Source of the DNA: Lactuca virosa
Lineage: Eukaryota > Streptophyta > Magnoliopsida > Asterales > Asteraceae
Length of the DNA stretch: 64,000 nt
Assembly (NCBI GenBank): GCA_928212115.1
Contig: CAKMRJ010003334.1
Span: 107,535,381 to 107,599,380, forward strand
Direction of reading: 5' to 3'
Part shown: in pieces, positions 20,961 through 33,623 of the stretch
How the letters are laid out: each line of letters opens with the position of its first letter
Numbering within the stretch: the stretch's first letter is position 1
Position numbers and translations under genes: made by a program
The notes under the pieces: model-generated
What the model saw: the letters and a program-made list of their open reading frames with translations, nothing else
What the model was told of the DNA's origin: nothing
The model's database searches: none

Positions 20961-22930
20961 AGGCATATAGGCCCATAAAAAGGTTCTATATGTGGAGGTT
21001 ATAGGGGTGGAAGATCCTTGGGTATAGGTTTAGGTTCATTATCATAATAAAAGTCTTGAGAAGTCGAAGTTGTGGTAGAAGAAACACAAGTAGCATATGG
21101 TGTAGAGATTAAGCTTGCATTTGAAGTGAAAGATATCATTACAGACATAAGGGGAATACAATTATTCTAATGTACATATAATGGAAGCTTTAGGTATAAC
21201 ATAAAATGAAATGAGTAACATCCTTTTTATCAAAGATATTCTTATGGATATAGACATGTCCATGGTATGTGCTTACTCAAATACCATCTTACATTACTAC
21301 TCATATTTTATGAGCAATATTTTGGTGTTAAAGATCAAGAACCAGTCTTAAAAATTCACCCATGACAAGATGAGTAGGATGATAAAGACAATGATGAAGA
21401 TGACATAGTGGACACCAAGATTACAATCCCTAAATTTGTTGGTAAGATAAGGATGCCTTCTCAAAGAATCAATAAAATGAAGCTAGCCAAGCACGTGGTT
21501 GGCTAACATGAGAATAGAACCAGTACACAAGAAACACATATTTTAGATTAGGGGGTTTCATACCTTGTCTTTTGGCTAAGATGTTATCATAGTGTAACCT
21601 TTTGATTAGAACCAAAAATTATGAAATTGTAATTGATAACCCCGTGTGTTAATCTTGTGGATAATACATGCCTTATAAAAAGGTTAAACACAATGGCATT
21701 ACTAATCTTTTGGTAATCAAATTACTTAATCTTATTGCATTGTTAATATTTTACTGTGATGTTAATGTCATGTTTGAAACCATGTCATTATTTACTTATT
21801 CCTTTTCAAAACACTAAACATTATCCGTTTTGAACCATGATGTTGTTTACTTTCTTACCATGATAATGATGCAACATTTTTGAAACCATATAATCCATAA
21901 TAACGTTTTATTTATCCATAACAAAAAAAGTATATGTTAGGAGCATACACAAAAACCAGAATATTACATGAGGGACCCAAAAACAACATAATCCTAACAT
22001 ATACAAAACCCACTACACAAGAACCAGAAAAATATGTTCTAATATTCCAAATTCCAAGTAATAAACCAACATGAGTTCCCTAACCACCACCTTGCACTAT
22101 TGATTCTACTTCCATATTTAGAGTGTTTTCTAAGTTGTGCAATTCTAACATTTGAGCATGATTTTCCAAACCATCACCTTGCATTGCTGCTTTTACTTCC
22201 ACATTTTGATCATTTTTTAAGTTATATAATTTCAACATTTGGTCTTTGTACCAATTGTTGGGTAGTGGAGGGTCTATCCAAGAAAAGCAATCACAATCCT
22301 TCTATTGTTCTACAACTTAGAACACGAGGTTAAACTTTTCTCATCCAACAAATCTGTAAACCTTTCACATTCTAACCAGGGCATTTAACAAATGTAAGGC
22401 TTTTACCTTGTAATCAATGCATCCAAAAAAATCTACTACCTGAATTTTTGTTGTCTATCAAGTCCATTTTCTGCATTTATCTTCTCATTCGCACCAATTC
22501 CTCACACCTTGTCTTGCCCTTCGATTAACACTTCCAGCTGAAGACGACGAATCTATTAAAATTTTCCTTTTTATGATGTGTTGATTTTGATATTATATAA
22601 ACGTGAACTAGGTTTTAATTTACCCCCAACATCCACTAAGAATCTTATTAAATGACAATGACTCCATATCATCCAAGTAATCAATTACTTAAATGGTAAT
22701 CGAGTATGAGACACATTTTGCAAAATGTTAGTCATTACCCTGAGTCTAATCATTAAAATAGATCAAGCATGACATTTTCATTAATAGAGTCAAACTTTAG
22801 GAACTTTTATGGAGATTTTTGTTACATCTAATTCATATATAAAGTAACAAAATACGCATGAAAGAATTAAGATTTATTTCCTATTAAATTTGTAGCTATA
22901 ACCCTGAATTACGAAAATGTGTTGTGAGAG

Positions 22931-23200
22931 AATATAGATATATATATATATATATATATATAGCTATATATATTATTAGATATATCGATATATATATATA
23001 TCTATCTCGTATGTATGTTATATGATTCTTGGTAAATTTATTGTGTATTATCAAAATGTTGAAATAGTAAAAGAAAATCAGGTTAATTACTTACATTCAC
23101 ATGTGAATCTGTAGATCTAGTCTCAATCATATGTGAATCTATATCTATATAGCTATATATATCTATAGTATATATATCTCTATATCTATCTATATATATA
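22931..23200. repeat. Interrupted (TA)n/(TATC)n microsatellite cluster
   Basis: Runs of TA with CTATC and GATA interruptions, many self-complementary. Confidence 0.85.
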
Positions 23201-23662
23201 TTCTTCTTCCATGTGAATTTAATATTTTCACGTATATATTTGAAATATGTATTTAAGATTCACATTTAGATCTAGAAAATCAGGTTAATTACTTACATTC
23301 ACATAGATATTTATGATTTATATTTATATTTCATATGTAAATATGTAAATAATTATCATATACACTAAAAAATGATAGATATTATACAATTCTTGTACAT
23401 GATAATCATTTATATTGGATATAAAATATCAAAAAGTATAAATATCAACCAATAATCATTGATACATCAATAATTATTGAAAAATAAAATAAGTACAATA
23501 ACAATTCACATATGAATTATCTTCTATAATTTTTTTTATAGAAGATACGGATGTGAGTTTTTTTGTAATCTTATACATACACATTCAATGTAAACAATAA
23601 AATTTGCAACAATGTTGATTCTTTTTCTTTTATTCTTTATTGTAGTTCCCATTTCTCTTTCT

Positions 23663-23792
23663 TTCTCTCTCTCTCCCCCTCCTCTCTCTCTCCCTCCTCT
23701 CTCTCTCTTCTCTCTCTCTCTCTCTCTCTAATATATATATAAGATATTATAATATATAGATATATATATATATATTAGAGAGAGAGAGAGAG
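23663..23792. repeat. (CT)n-(AT)n-(AG)n palindromic microsatellite
   Basis: A CT tract (23663-23729), an AT-rich centre and an AG tract (23776-23792) form an inverted arrangement that can fold on itself. Confidence 0.85.
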
Positions 23793-24110
23793 GATCACAG
23801 TAAGAACAAAATTTTCACGAAAAATATGAGAAATTAACAATTTGCATGATTTTTTTAGCGAACAAGTAAATGAATTATTAGATGAGACAAAAAACACATG
23901 AGTTAGATAAAATTAGTCAAAAAAACGCCGTGATGTTTCTCTTTCGGAGAATTTTTATGAAAATCTAAACTAAATGAATATTTTAAACCGCTTTTTCACG
24001 ATATTTCTTGTGAATCATCTTATTTTTGTATCATCTAATAATTTATTTACTTGGTTCATTTCTCATGAAAGTTTTGTTTCTCACAAGATCTAATATATAT
24101 AGATATATAT

Positions 24111-24144
<34 letters not shown>

Positions 24145-24388
24145 ATATATATATATATAATAAAAAAAAAGATCCAATATGAACTATAAAAACAGAGAGA
24201 TGATAAAAGTAATCATGGGCCATAGGTCCAATTCATTGATAGATGAAATTTATAAGGATTAAGCCATTTTGAAACAGTTTGTAACTGAATATCAACCTAT
24301 TTAATATCGTTAACTGATTCTTTTATCGAAATGTTGAGATTGATTCTTCTATTTCACCAAAACTTTATTTATTATTTGATTTCAGATA

Positions 24389-24390
<2 letters not shown>

Positions 24391-24486
<96 letters not shown>
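24391..24486. repeat. Long (TA)n microsatellite
   Basis: Nearly 96 bp of TA with one CTA interruption. It creates an artefactual Ile-Tyr ORF. Confidence 0.95.
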
Positions 24487-24487
<1 letters not shown>

Positions 24488-24826
24488 TCAAAGTTAATAT
24501 GTTAGAAATCAAACATTACATAAACATGCCAAGACCCATATTTTCTACTCTTAAAACATTTTTCATGATTTGTTTCACTTCTTACACTCCTATAATTGTA
24601 CAAAATGTTCCTTAAGATGTTATGTATATAGTTTGATGTTTAATCACCACCATTACTTCTACTTTCATTAGGCCATGGGACGTGGAAGAGGGAAAGAATG
24701 GGGTAATATGATGTGGAATGAGATGAATTGAGGGAACAACGCTCCTTTAAAAAGATTCACCATACTTTGGTGCATAGTGCAGTGGACAAAAAATTTTCCC
24801 ATTCTTGTTTATACACACACAAGCGT

Positions 24827-24842
24827 ATGCACACACACACAC

Positions 24843-24907
<65 letters not shown>

Positions 24908-24922
24908 GTGTGTGTGTGTGTG
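24827..24922. repeat. (AC)n-(TA)n-(TG)n palindromic microsatellite
   Basis: AC units to 24843, TA to about 24906, then TG to 24922. The outer AC and TG tracts are complementary, so the whole tract is an inverted repeat. Confidence 0.9.
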
Positions 24923-25418
24923 TTTTTTCCATATAATACCTTACATTTTGTTTTTTTTTACCTAAAACTTTTTTTTCCAGAAAAAACCCAACATTTACTT
25001 ATTTCTTCTTATTTCAGTTCCCGATCCAGTTACCAACATGTAAATTGAGATTTTTTTTCATAAAAGAAACAACATTTTTTTTTCTGTTTTAGTCCTAAAA
25101 CATTTGTTCCAATATAAACCTAACCTTAACTTATTCCTTGTTATTTCATTAATGGAGTCGATTATCAACATATAACACTGTTTCTCTCTAACTCATGTGT
25201 GTAGTAAGCATCGATCACCTACAAGAACAACTGAATATAAAACCCTAGGTTACGTTTATGTTTCTTCTTCTTCTTGTACACCATATTGGGTTTCCCTTCA
25301 TATGACTTCTTCATCAAGCTAGTAACATACACTTAGTAAGGAATACTAAAATGGAACTGTGCTATTGTAAGGATGAAACTCCTATATTTATCTCATGCCC
25401 CAAAGCTATTTTCACAAG

Positions 25419-25938
25419 ATTGAGTATGTTTTCAAATGTTGTCCCATATATACTTTCCCAAGGTTTGATGGTATATTTAATTTAACATTGTAGTGGAACA
25501 GGTTTCCGAGTAAGTTAATTTTTCTTACCTTTCATCTAATTTTGTCTCAAGTATTTATCAATGTTTTACAATGAGTACTAAATTTATTTGACACTTTATG
25601 TATAGAGGATCTCAAGCTTTAGCTATTTTTTTACCTCTGCAACCTTCAACATGAAGCTAGTGTCTGAGATCCTCTATCCATACAGTGACAAAGATTGTGA
25701 TTTCATGTTGAAAGTTATAATAGTAAAAAAAATGGCTAATGTATGAGATCCTACGTGGATACATTGTTAAATAAATTTAGTAGTCATTGTAAAATATTTA
25801 TAAATACTTGTGACAAAATGGGATTAAAGGTAAAAATAGCAACTTACTTGCCAAAATTTTGCAGTACACTGTTAAAAGAAACATACCATCAACCCTTATG
25901 AAAATAGCATTGGGACAACATATGAAAACATACCCAAT
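25419..25938. mobile_element. Foldback (MITE-like) element, about 520 bp
   Basis: Left arm 25419-25655 and right arm about 25700-25938 are inverted copies: TATGTTTTCAAATGTTGTCC against TATGTTTTCATATGTTGTCC, and a shared TTTTACAATGAGTACTAAAT-type block differing by one base. Both arms end at TTCAACATGAA around a loop of roughly 45 bp. Arms differ by small indels and substitutions. LTR J starts exactly where the right arm ends. No coding and no clear target duplication were seen. Confidence 0.75.
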
Positions 25939-27563
25939 GTAACGTCCCAAAAACCATGGTAAAATTTTCAATTTTTAAAAGAGAAGTAGAAGCCATTTTC
26001 TTAAAAGTCAAACACCATAAAGACAATTGTTTCACAAAACAGAAACAATCAGAGTATAGTAACATAACAACCCTCAAAATCATGAAATATTTGGGATAGT
26101 TTATATTGTCACATCTTCACTTTGTCTCGATCCTCAGAAGTAACTGAATAATTTAAATCCACAATCGTAAGCCAAATCGTAGTGAGTTTCCCCAAAAATA
26201 CCCCACACGCTAATAAACATACAATGCATGGACACAAGGCCTACAATACAAGGATGGACTGCCACTTGGGCATGCACACAAGGCCTACAATACAAGGTTG
26301 GACTGCCACCTGGGCCTTTAGTATAAAGGTGGACAACCCCTTGGGCCTATAGCAAAAAGTTGGACTGCCCAAGTCTCTTGGCCTTCAGCACATAGCTGGA
26401 CCGCCTCAACTCATCCACAATATGTCAACATATACATATAACAACAAACTACAAAACAAACAGGTACAAGTAATTGTATTGAATCTACCTTCCTAACATA
26501 ACCCTACAATAACTAACCTCCTATCATACAGGGATCCATATTGTAGTACAAAGTATAGTGAGAAACCTCACCTTACAGACAAAAGTATATATATACCTAC
26601 ATCTTGTCACACACAAGAAAACCGGTAGAACACCTACCTAGAGATTTATAATAGTCTAATATCAATCTATGATCTAAACCGTCAAGTTTGACCTAAATTC
26701 AAACTTAGTCAAAAAGTCAATGATCAAGGTCAAATTGTCTGGTCACTGTGTCGTGGCCATCACCTGACCGCATCGTGCCAACTGTTAGACAAAACAGTCA
26801 TCGGTACATCATCCACCGCGTCATGGCAAGGCCCTTGTCACGCTGTGGTAACGTCCATAACAACTTAGCTTATTAAGCTCTTAACTTTTATTTCCAAAGC
26901 TCCAAAGCTAATATTTGGATCGATTTAGAACATGCATGGATAAAGTTTCCAACTTTATCCATTTCCAACCCTCTAAAAGACTAAATCTTAAACCCTAACT
27001 AAAAAAGGACCCAAATGACCTAAGAAATCTATGCATGGCTGGTTTTTGAGCAAGATTGCAACTTTATGGGACCTTAAGGTCCAAAAACTAGCATCATTCT
27101 CATCCAAGACCTTAGAGTTTCTTCAAACACTCCCACAAAAGCTTGGAGTCTAAGAACCCCTTTATACCTTTTGGAGTCTAAGAACCCCTCGACAAATACT
27201 CCCACAATAGGTTGGATCACCTTCTTCTTCTTCTTCTTCTTCAAAGAACCTTGAAAAGAAAATAACACTCACTAATAGGATTTCTATCAAAGGGGTGGAG
27301 GTTGAAATTGAGAGCAAACCCTAATAACAAGGTTTTTTAAATAGGGCCCATGACTCGAGACCTAGGATTTTGCACCCAACCGCCACCGTGTCGTGTCTAT
27401 TTCATGACCGCACCGTGGTGGGGATCAAATGCACCTCTCATTTAAATGACATGGTCGCACCGTGGTGACTTCTTCACCACACCGCGATCAACCCAAAACT
27501 TTTAAGTTTTGAAGATCTGAATAAATAAATTTCCAGGAGCAATACATGAAAGTAGATGTTACA
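25938..27563 (-). repeat. Minus-strand gypsy LTR J
   Basis: Termini TGTAACGTCCC (left) and AGATGTTACA (right) define a 1626-bp LTR oriented minus, related to the LTRs of G, H and I. It holds a degenerate minisatellite (about 26230-26405) and dyads of the CACCGTGGTG type at 26744-26850 and 27390-27485. No primer site lies to its left, so it is not a 5' LTR with intact interior; it may be solo or truncated. (CTT)n is at 27222-27242. Confidence 0.75.
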
Positions 27564-27566
27564 ATT

Positions 27567-27591
27567 TGTAACATCTCGAATTCTAGGCTAA

Positions 27592-27684
<93 letters not shown>

Positions 27685-30123
27685 TTAGTACAATAAAATA
27701 ATAGATAGTTAATTTTTAGAGATTTAGTAAGATGTTTTAGAGGTCAAGAATAAAATTTTGCAACATTTTGGGAAATGGGGACTAATTATATCGAATTCAA
27801 AAAATATGGTTTATCTAGACTTTGACCCATTTAACTACTTGGGACTAGTTTTACCATGTTTTGGATGGAGAAGGATTTGGGAAGTACACTTGCAAAGTTA
27901 CATTTCCACTTGATAGAATTGTGGGCCATAAATGTCAAAAACTCAAAATTAGGGGGTAGAAAGTGAAAATTTCAGAATAAAGAGGCTCACACCTTTCACT
28001 GTAGCAGATGGGATCAATTTGGGAGCTTTAGGACTGTGGAGAAATGACGATTGAATATTAGAAAGTCCCTACAATTCGATCTCAAGCTTTTCTAATTCAT
28101 TTGGTCTAATGGTCTAAGCCTCTAAGGTATAAATTCTTTCCCCTTGGTGTGCAAATATTTGATTTGAGGGCTAGGGTTTTGTGTTCTAAGAAAACTAAGA
28201 TGATTATGTTAATTTCTTGCTCAAATCTATAACCCTATGGTAGAATTTGGGTTGAAATTGCTAAATCTCCACAAACCCTAGATTTTCCAGTGATAATGGT
28301 GATGTGATAATCTTACCCTTATATGATTCCATGAGCATTGAGGAAGAATTGATTGCAAATCTGCATAGAAAATCATAGTTCAAGCAATGGTAGAATCATT
28401 TACTTAGATTATGAAGTTTGAGGACAATTATGAAATATAAACCTTAATGGTGATTGGTGGTGATATAAAGAGTATGTATTGCTCATAATCATAGTTCCAT
28501 GTTATGTATTATGAATTGAAGTTAAACATGAAGAATCATCACATCCTAGTATGATTCTAGTGATTGTTGGGACAAATGGCAAAATGGGAATAAAATAAGG
28601 AAAACATGTTCTTGAGATCGATCTTATGGTTGAATTGTTGAGAATCTTGCCATACTGTTATATATCAATCTATCTGATTTTATGTTCATGGAGGAAGTGG
28701 TTAGTAAATACATTACGACATTGGTGCATTGAGTACTTATTCATATTAGGTGGCTTAATAACCAATTGATGCCCTAATCATCGAGAAAGCTTATTGGATT
28801 AAGTCAAATTACTAGGGGTGGCTCGATAGGATTAAATCAAACTAATAGGGGTGGCTTGATAATTTCATATTTGAATTGGTATATTGGTAAGGTTAAGTTA
28901 AGTGCTTAATGGAAATTGGAATTGCTTGGGAAATTGGAACAAAAAGGGGTTGATGGAATCTGTCTGCACAGAAAGCGCAGTGCAACCACACACTGTCACG
29001 GCGTGCTTTGCGAAACTGGCCCCTATTCTTGCTAATTTTCCCACGATTCCATTCCACTCCAACTTTTAAGCATCCATTATGTTATAATGACTTGTAATCT
29101 AAAATTTCAAATGTGTTTATTTATAAGTCTTAGATTATTTTAGCAATATAGTAATGTACTTTCGGTTTATATAGGTAGTGATTGAGGGTGGTAACTTGTT
29201 GAAGAGAAGTGGAATAAGAAGCTAGGAGCTAAGGTGAGTTACCGGTAAAATACATCCCCTGAACTACTCAAATTCTTATATGTTTTACTTGATTACATTG
29301 CATGGTACTTTAAGTATCCATTGATTTCTATGTGTTCTAATTGTGCATTCATGCAAAGTATTTTCTTGAAATGTTTTGACAAATGAAGCTCAAGAGCTTG
29401 GAAATTTTTTGAAAAATGTTTTCATCATCCTATGTGTAAATATTTATACTAGGATGGGTGTGACTTGAGATCTTGGGTACCCAAATGTACATTGTTTATT
29501 GTTGTTGTGAGTAGATTTCTAGATAATCCTCACATGCACGAGTAGAGGTTCGCTACCCTTCATGTGGACTAGGTTGGATGTCCCCTAGTACCGTGTTTGT
29601 GGATGTAAGGGAAATTTTGACATTTTCATCTGTCTTGTTTTCTTCACATCCTGTCATCAACTTTGTGAGTTGGACTTTGAGATTGACATGGGGTTGGGAT
29701 AGATGCATGTTTAGCATTGCATTTAGCATGAAATTCTTATACACCTTTTGGCATTGTTTGAATGAAACATATTTCTACATCTTTCAACAAAATATTAATT
29801 ATAAGTTTTTGGGAGGATCAATTCGAGTTTTTGGATTGTTATTCCTTACTCAAAATGAGTTGATCCTCGGGTAGCTCACTAGACATTGAATTGTCTAACT
29901 TATTTTGGATGTATGTTCAGATTGAGAGGCTGATGCTTAGGAGTTAGCATGGATTTTAGAAGACATCGACTTGTGGGGAACTTGAACCTTTGTTATCATA
30001 CCTAATGAAAAACCTCGCTCCTTAAAACTTTTATTAAACTTTGTGACCATTAATTTTTTTTGCATCAAACTTGAAACTTTTGCAATTTTAGCAATTTAAA
30101 ACTTTGTTGAAAATGATCTTACA
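27567..30123 (+). repeat. Plus-strand gypsy LTR K (probably solo or rearranged)
   Basis: Begins TGTAACATCTCG at 27567, contains a microsatellite (27595-27684), a TATA-like GGTATAAATTC (about 28128), a 34-bp direct repeat (28795-28861), dyad-like GCAC...GTGC elements near 28966-29010 and AAGGTGAGTTACC (29232). It appears to end GATCTTACA at 30123. The flanks do not give a clean 5-bp target copy, so the right boundary is less sure. ORFs inside are LTR noise. Confidence 0.6.
27595..27684. repeat. (CT)n-(AT)n-(AC)n microsatellite
   Basis: CT, then TA, then CA dinucleotide tracts, 90 bp in all, near the start of LTR K. Confidence 0.95.
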
Positions 30124-30131
30124 AATGGTCC

Positions 30132-31150
30132 CTAGTGAGGGTAGTGCTCACAAATCTCCTCCTCGGGCTCCCAAGTCACTAAGGCCACCTCCTTTTTGCA
30201 CAAGGCCTTCATTATTATATCCAAAATAGCTACCAGCCTCTCCATATAGTTCAGGCGCTCATCAACCTGAATGTCGTCTAAGGGCACCACTGTTGAATCG
30301 TCCAATAAACACTTCCGCAAATGAGAGACATAAAAAGTCATATGAATCTGACTGAGATCCTCTGGTAAATCCAACCGGTATGCCACCTTGCCCACCCTGG
30401 AAATCACTCGGAAAGGCCCAATAAATATGGGGACCAACTTTCCCCGCTTCCTGAAGAGAATAACACCCTTCCAAGGAGATACCTTCAGCAACAACAATTT
30501 CTCAGCCAAGGAACTCTCCTGAATAGCACAAAAGTGGGCACTCTTGGTCAGACGGTCAATGATCACCCAAATAACATCAAACCCCTTGGTTGTCCTTGGT
30601 AACTTCATGATAAAATCCATGGTGATTTGCTCCCATTTCCATACAGGAATCTCTAAAGGTTGTAACTTGTTGTGAGGCCTCTAATGTTTGACCTTGACCT
30701 TCGGACAAGTCAATCACCTCTCTACAAACAAGCTATCTCCCTTTTCATGCAGGGCCACCAACAACTAAGTATCAAGTCCCGATACATTTTCATCGCGCTA
30801 TGATGAATCAAGAACTTAGACTTATGTGTTTCCTGTAGAAATGTATGACGAACCCCACCGGAAACTGGAACCCAAACCTTGCCACACTGATTCAGTAGCC
30901 TACACCTATCAGAAACAAAGGTAGCAATCTGACTCTGATCTTCCCTTTCTTCCGGTTCTCCTCCTTGGTCCCCTCAGTATGCGCCTCTCTGAGTAAATCC
31001 ATAAGTGGTGAAATGATGGTCATTCTCAAACATAGGTCTCTAATAGGAGTACTAGTCGCCTTGTGACTCAAGGCATCGACCACCACGTCAAGCCACCTAT
31101 GATGCCTCATGTTTAAATTCGGCTGATCCGTGAGGTATCTCAAGCTCTTA
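30132..31150 (-). pseudogene. Gypsy fragment L: RNase H end, integrase with core deleted, tail
   Basis: Reading the minus strand, the fragment starts SLRYLTDQPNLNMR and DALSHKATSTPIRD (RNase H end), then frameshifted zinc-binding integrase remnants, then an open 162-codon segment (30620-30132). That ORF joins MDFIMKLPRTT, WVIIDRLTKSAHF and the next few residues directly to LLKVSPWKGVILF, so the catalytic core is missing in frame. It then continues through FIGPFRVISRVGKVAYRLDL and FYVSHLRKC to VALVTWEPEEEICEHYPH. The frame is open across the junction. The fragment is fused at about 31150 to the integrase end of element I, same orientation. Confidence 0.8.
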
Positions 31151-32697
31151 GCATTTATGCAGCTGAGAGACGTGGAACGTGCTATGAATCTGACTGAGCT
31201 TGTTGGGTAACACGAAACGGTATGCAACCTTGCCTACACGGGCAACAACCCTGAACGGACCAATATATATAGTGCTCAACTTGCTCCGCTTCCGAAATCG
31301 GACGACACCTTTCCAAGGTGACACATTCAGAAGTACCATGTCACCAACCTGAAACTCGAGATCAGATCGCCGCTGATCCACATAGCTCTTCTACCGACTC
31401 TGAGCAGTCTACAATCTCCCGTGCACCTACTGTATCAACTCGGTAGTCCGGAGCTCCACCTCCGTGCTAACCATGACTCGCTGGCTGACCTCACCCCAAC
31501 AAATTGGGGTCAAACACTTCCTCCTATAGAGCATCTCGAATGGAGGTCAATCGGTACTGGCGTGGTAGCTGTTATTGTAAGAAAACTCAGCCAATGGGAG
31601 GTATGAATCCTAACTACCACCAAAACCCAAAACACATACCCGAAGCATATCCTCCAAGGTCTGGATAGTCTGCTCACTCTATTCATCAGTATGTGAATGG
31701 AAAGTCGTGTTGAAGTGTAATCAAGTACCTAACTCCTCATGGAATCTCTTTCAGAATCTGGAAGTGAAACGTACATCCCGGTCTGAAACCACTGATATCC
31801 GGACCCCGTGACACACAACTACCTCACAAATATAGATGTCAACTAATTTCTCTGCCGATATGCTCTCCTGAATAGGGATAAAATGCGCACTCTTGGTCAA
31901 TCGGTACACGATGACCCAAATCAAATCCATCCCTCACGTTGTTCGCGGTAGCTTCATGATGAAGTCCATCGTGATATCTTCCAATTTCCAAACGGGGATA
32001 GCCAACGACTCCATATTTCTGTGAGGTCGCTGATGCTCGACCTTGACTTTCATTCAAGTTAGGTAACTCTCCACATACCAAGCCACATCCCGCTTCGTGC
32101 AAAGCCACCAATAACCATGTCGAAGATCTATGTATATATTTGTCGCTCCCAGATGGATGGAAAACCTCGACCTGTGTGCCTCCTCTATCAGAATTTGTCG
32201 TGTACCACCAAAATATGGAACCCAAACCCTCTGATGCAAAGTCACCCATCCTTGACTATCATAATTAAAAGAGGACACCTGACCCACTATATGCTTGCTC
32301 TTCCGGTGCTCCTCCCTTCAAGGCCTCGACCTAAGCCTCGCGAATATGCTCCAACAATGGAGTAATCATGGTCATCCTCAGACACAAATCTTGAATAAGA
32401 GTACTATCCGTATTGCGGTTAAGAGTATCGGCCACCACATTGGCCTTTCCAGGGTGATAAAGGATCTCACTTTCATAATCCTTCACCACGTCGAGCTACC
32501 GGCGCCGCCTCATGTTCAGATTCGACTGATCCATCAGATATCTCAAACTCTTATGGTCTATGTAAATGATACAAACAACCACATACAAAATAGTGATGCC
32601 AAATCTTGAGGGTAAAAACTATAGCCCCCAAATCCAAATCATGAGTAGGATAATTTGCATCATGAGGCTTTAGTTGCCTCGAAGCATAAGCAATTAT
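31148..32697 (-). pseudogene. Gypsy element I: RNase H end and integrase, decayed
   Basis: From 32697 leftward come RNase H residues (AYASRQLKPHDANYPTHDL), integrase zinc-binding sequence (YIDLRHGYWWLCTKRDVAWY), core motifs in shifting frames and the integrase C-terminus, open at 31381-31148 (DLEFQVGDMVLLNVSPWKGV, YIGPFRVVARVGKVAYRFVL, TFHVSQLHKC). Several stops fit C-to-T change. Copia B split RNase H at 32697/41389. The plus-strand ORFs 31421-31606 and 32117-32609 are shadows. Confidence 0.82.
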
Positions 32698-33458
32698 TGT
32701 TGGATTAATGTCTAAGTCCATAACTATAATTGGTAAGACTTGACCCGACCCGGCATGGTCCATTTGGGTTGCATGGCATCATGCATTTGGATAGACTATA
32801 ACGAGAGAAATAACACTTAAGGTTTGTTAATATATTATAAGTTCTAATATATTAATAAGATTATTTAATTAGTATTGATCAAGAATTAATCTAGGATTAA
32901 TTAAGTGATCAAAAGAAGACTAATTAAATATATGGGTTGATTGTGTAAATCATCTATACTTGTATAGTGGGCTAATGCTCCATGGATTATCAAGTTGGGC
33001 TAAAACCCATAGGATGCTCCATGGATGCTCCATGGTGTATTTGAACCCATGGATCCAAGGAAATGGAAAGCCATGACAATTAGGGTTTACCCTAATTGTG
33101 ACACTGTATAAAGATCTTATTGGTGACAAAATCGGCACAAGAATATATGTGAAAGGGCTAGCCGATTTTATGAAGTGTGGATTTCTCTCTAATCTATTCC
33201 AAGTGTATTTGGTGTTGTGTGAACCATTTGAGGTGTCACACTTGGGGCACTAGGCACTCAAGCTTCATGAAGACATTCTACATCAAAGAGGTATGTAATT
33301 CTAACTTAATATATATTCATATGAAGCAATGTTATTATGCTAGTTAGGATGAATACCTTGGAAAGTTCATATTTGCATGTATAATAGAGAAAACATAGAT
33401 CCAAGGTTTTTAGGGTTGCATGTACACTTAGGAGTGTTAGAATTCTCAAAACCCTACA
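32698..33458 (+). repeat. 5' LTR of copia B
   Basis: A 761-bp LTR runs from TGTTGGATTAATG to CAAAACCCTACA. It has several CCATGG palindromes (about 32980-33055), a TATA-like CTGTATAAAGATC (about 33103) and donor-like AG|GTATGT at 33291. The primer site follows at once. Confidence 0.93.
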
Positions 33459-33459
33459 G

Positions 33460-33471
33460 TGGTATCAGAGC
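33460..33471 (+). other. Primer binding site (initiator Met tRNA type)
   Basis: TGGTATCAGAGC lies one base after the LTR and is complementary to the 3' end of plant initiator methionine tRNA, the usual primer for copia elements. Confidence 0.92.
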
Positions 33472-33540
33472 CTAGGTTTGCTTTCTCTTATACTTGATGC
33501 AAATACATTTTTCGAAGCCAAGAAGCTGTCCAGACAGAAA

Positions 33541-33623
33541 ACTCGACGAGTTTCTTCAATAAACTCGACGAGTTAATGGTTTCTTGCATGAACTCGACGA
33601 GTTCTCTATAGAACTCGACGAGT
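33541..33623 (+). repeat. Four copies of dyad ACTCGACGAGT
   Basis: Perfect copies start at 33541, 33563, 33592 and 33613. Each is ACTCG-A-CGAGT, a palindrome with one central base. The spacers are not alike, so the dyads rather than a longer unit are conserved. Confidence 0.9.

Larger units (their letters stand above)
20961..25418. other. AT-rich intergenic region without recognisable genes
   Basis: The first 500 bp may be the tail of the MULE. The rest is AT-rich sequence with microsatellites, an 87-bp degenerate duplication (22087-22160 and 22174-22248), a repeated 30-bp block at about 23073 and 23276, and a 132-bp-period degenerate duplication (24979-25041 and 25111-25173). I see no supported coding sequence. 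Confidence 0.6.

Noticed and set aside
22100..22333. Leu-rich 77-residue ORF
   Set aside because: It derives from an 87-bp degenerate duplication in AT-rich DNA; the low-complexity composition is not evidence of a membrane protein.
24331..25048. ORFs with long Ile-Tyr repeats
   Set aside because: They are translations of (TA)n microsatellites; the same applies at 27488-27685 and 61375-61608.
25345..25420. Possible GRF-type zinc finger (LCYCKDETP...)
   Set aside because: Only a few cysteines fit; the rest of the motif is missing and no frame continues.
27567..30123. K as an ordinary solo LTR with a 5-bp target duplication
   Set aside because: The flanking bases (CAATT left, AATGG right) do not match, so a clean insertion is not supported.
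33460..33471. Possible tRNA gene fragment
   Set aside because: The 12 bp complementary to initiator Met tRNA are a retrotransposon primer site; no cloverleaf follows. The same applies at 56141, 62209 and 48256.
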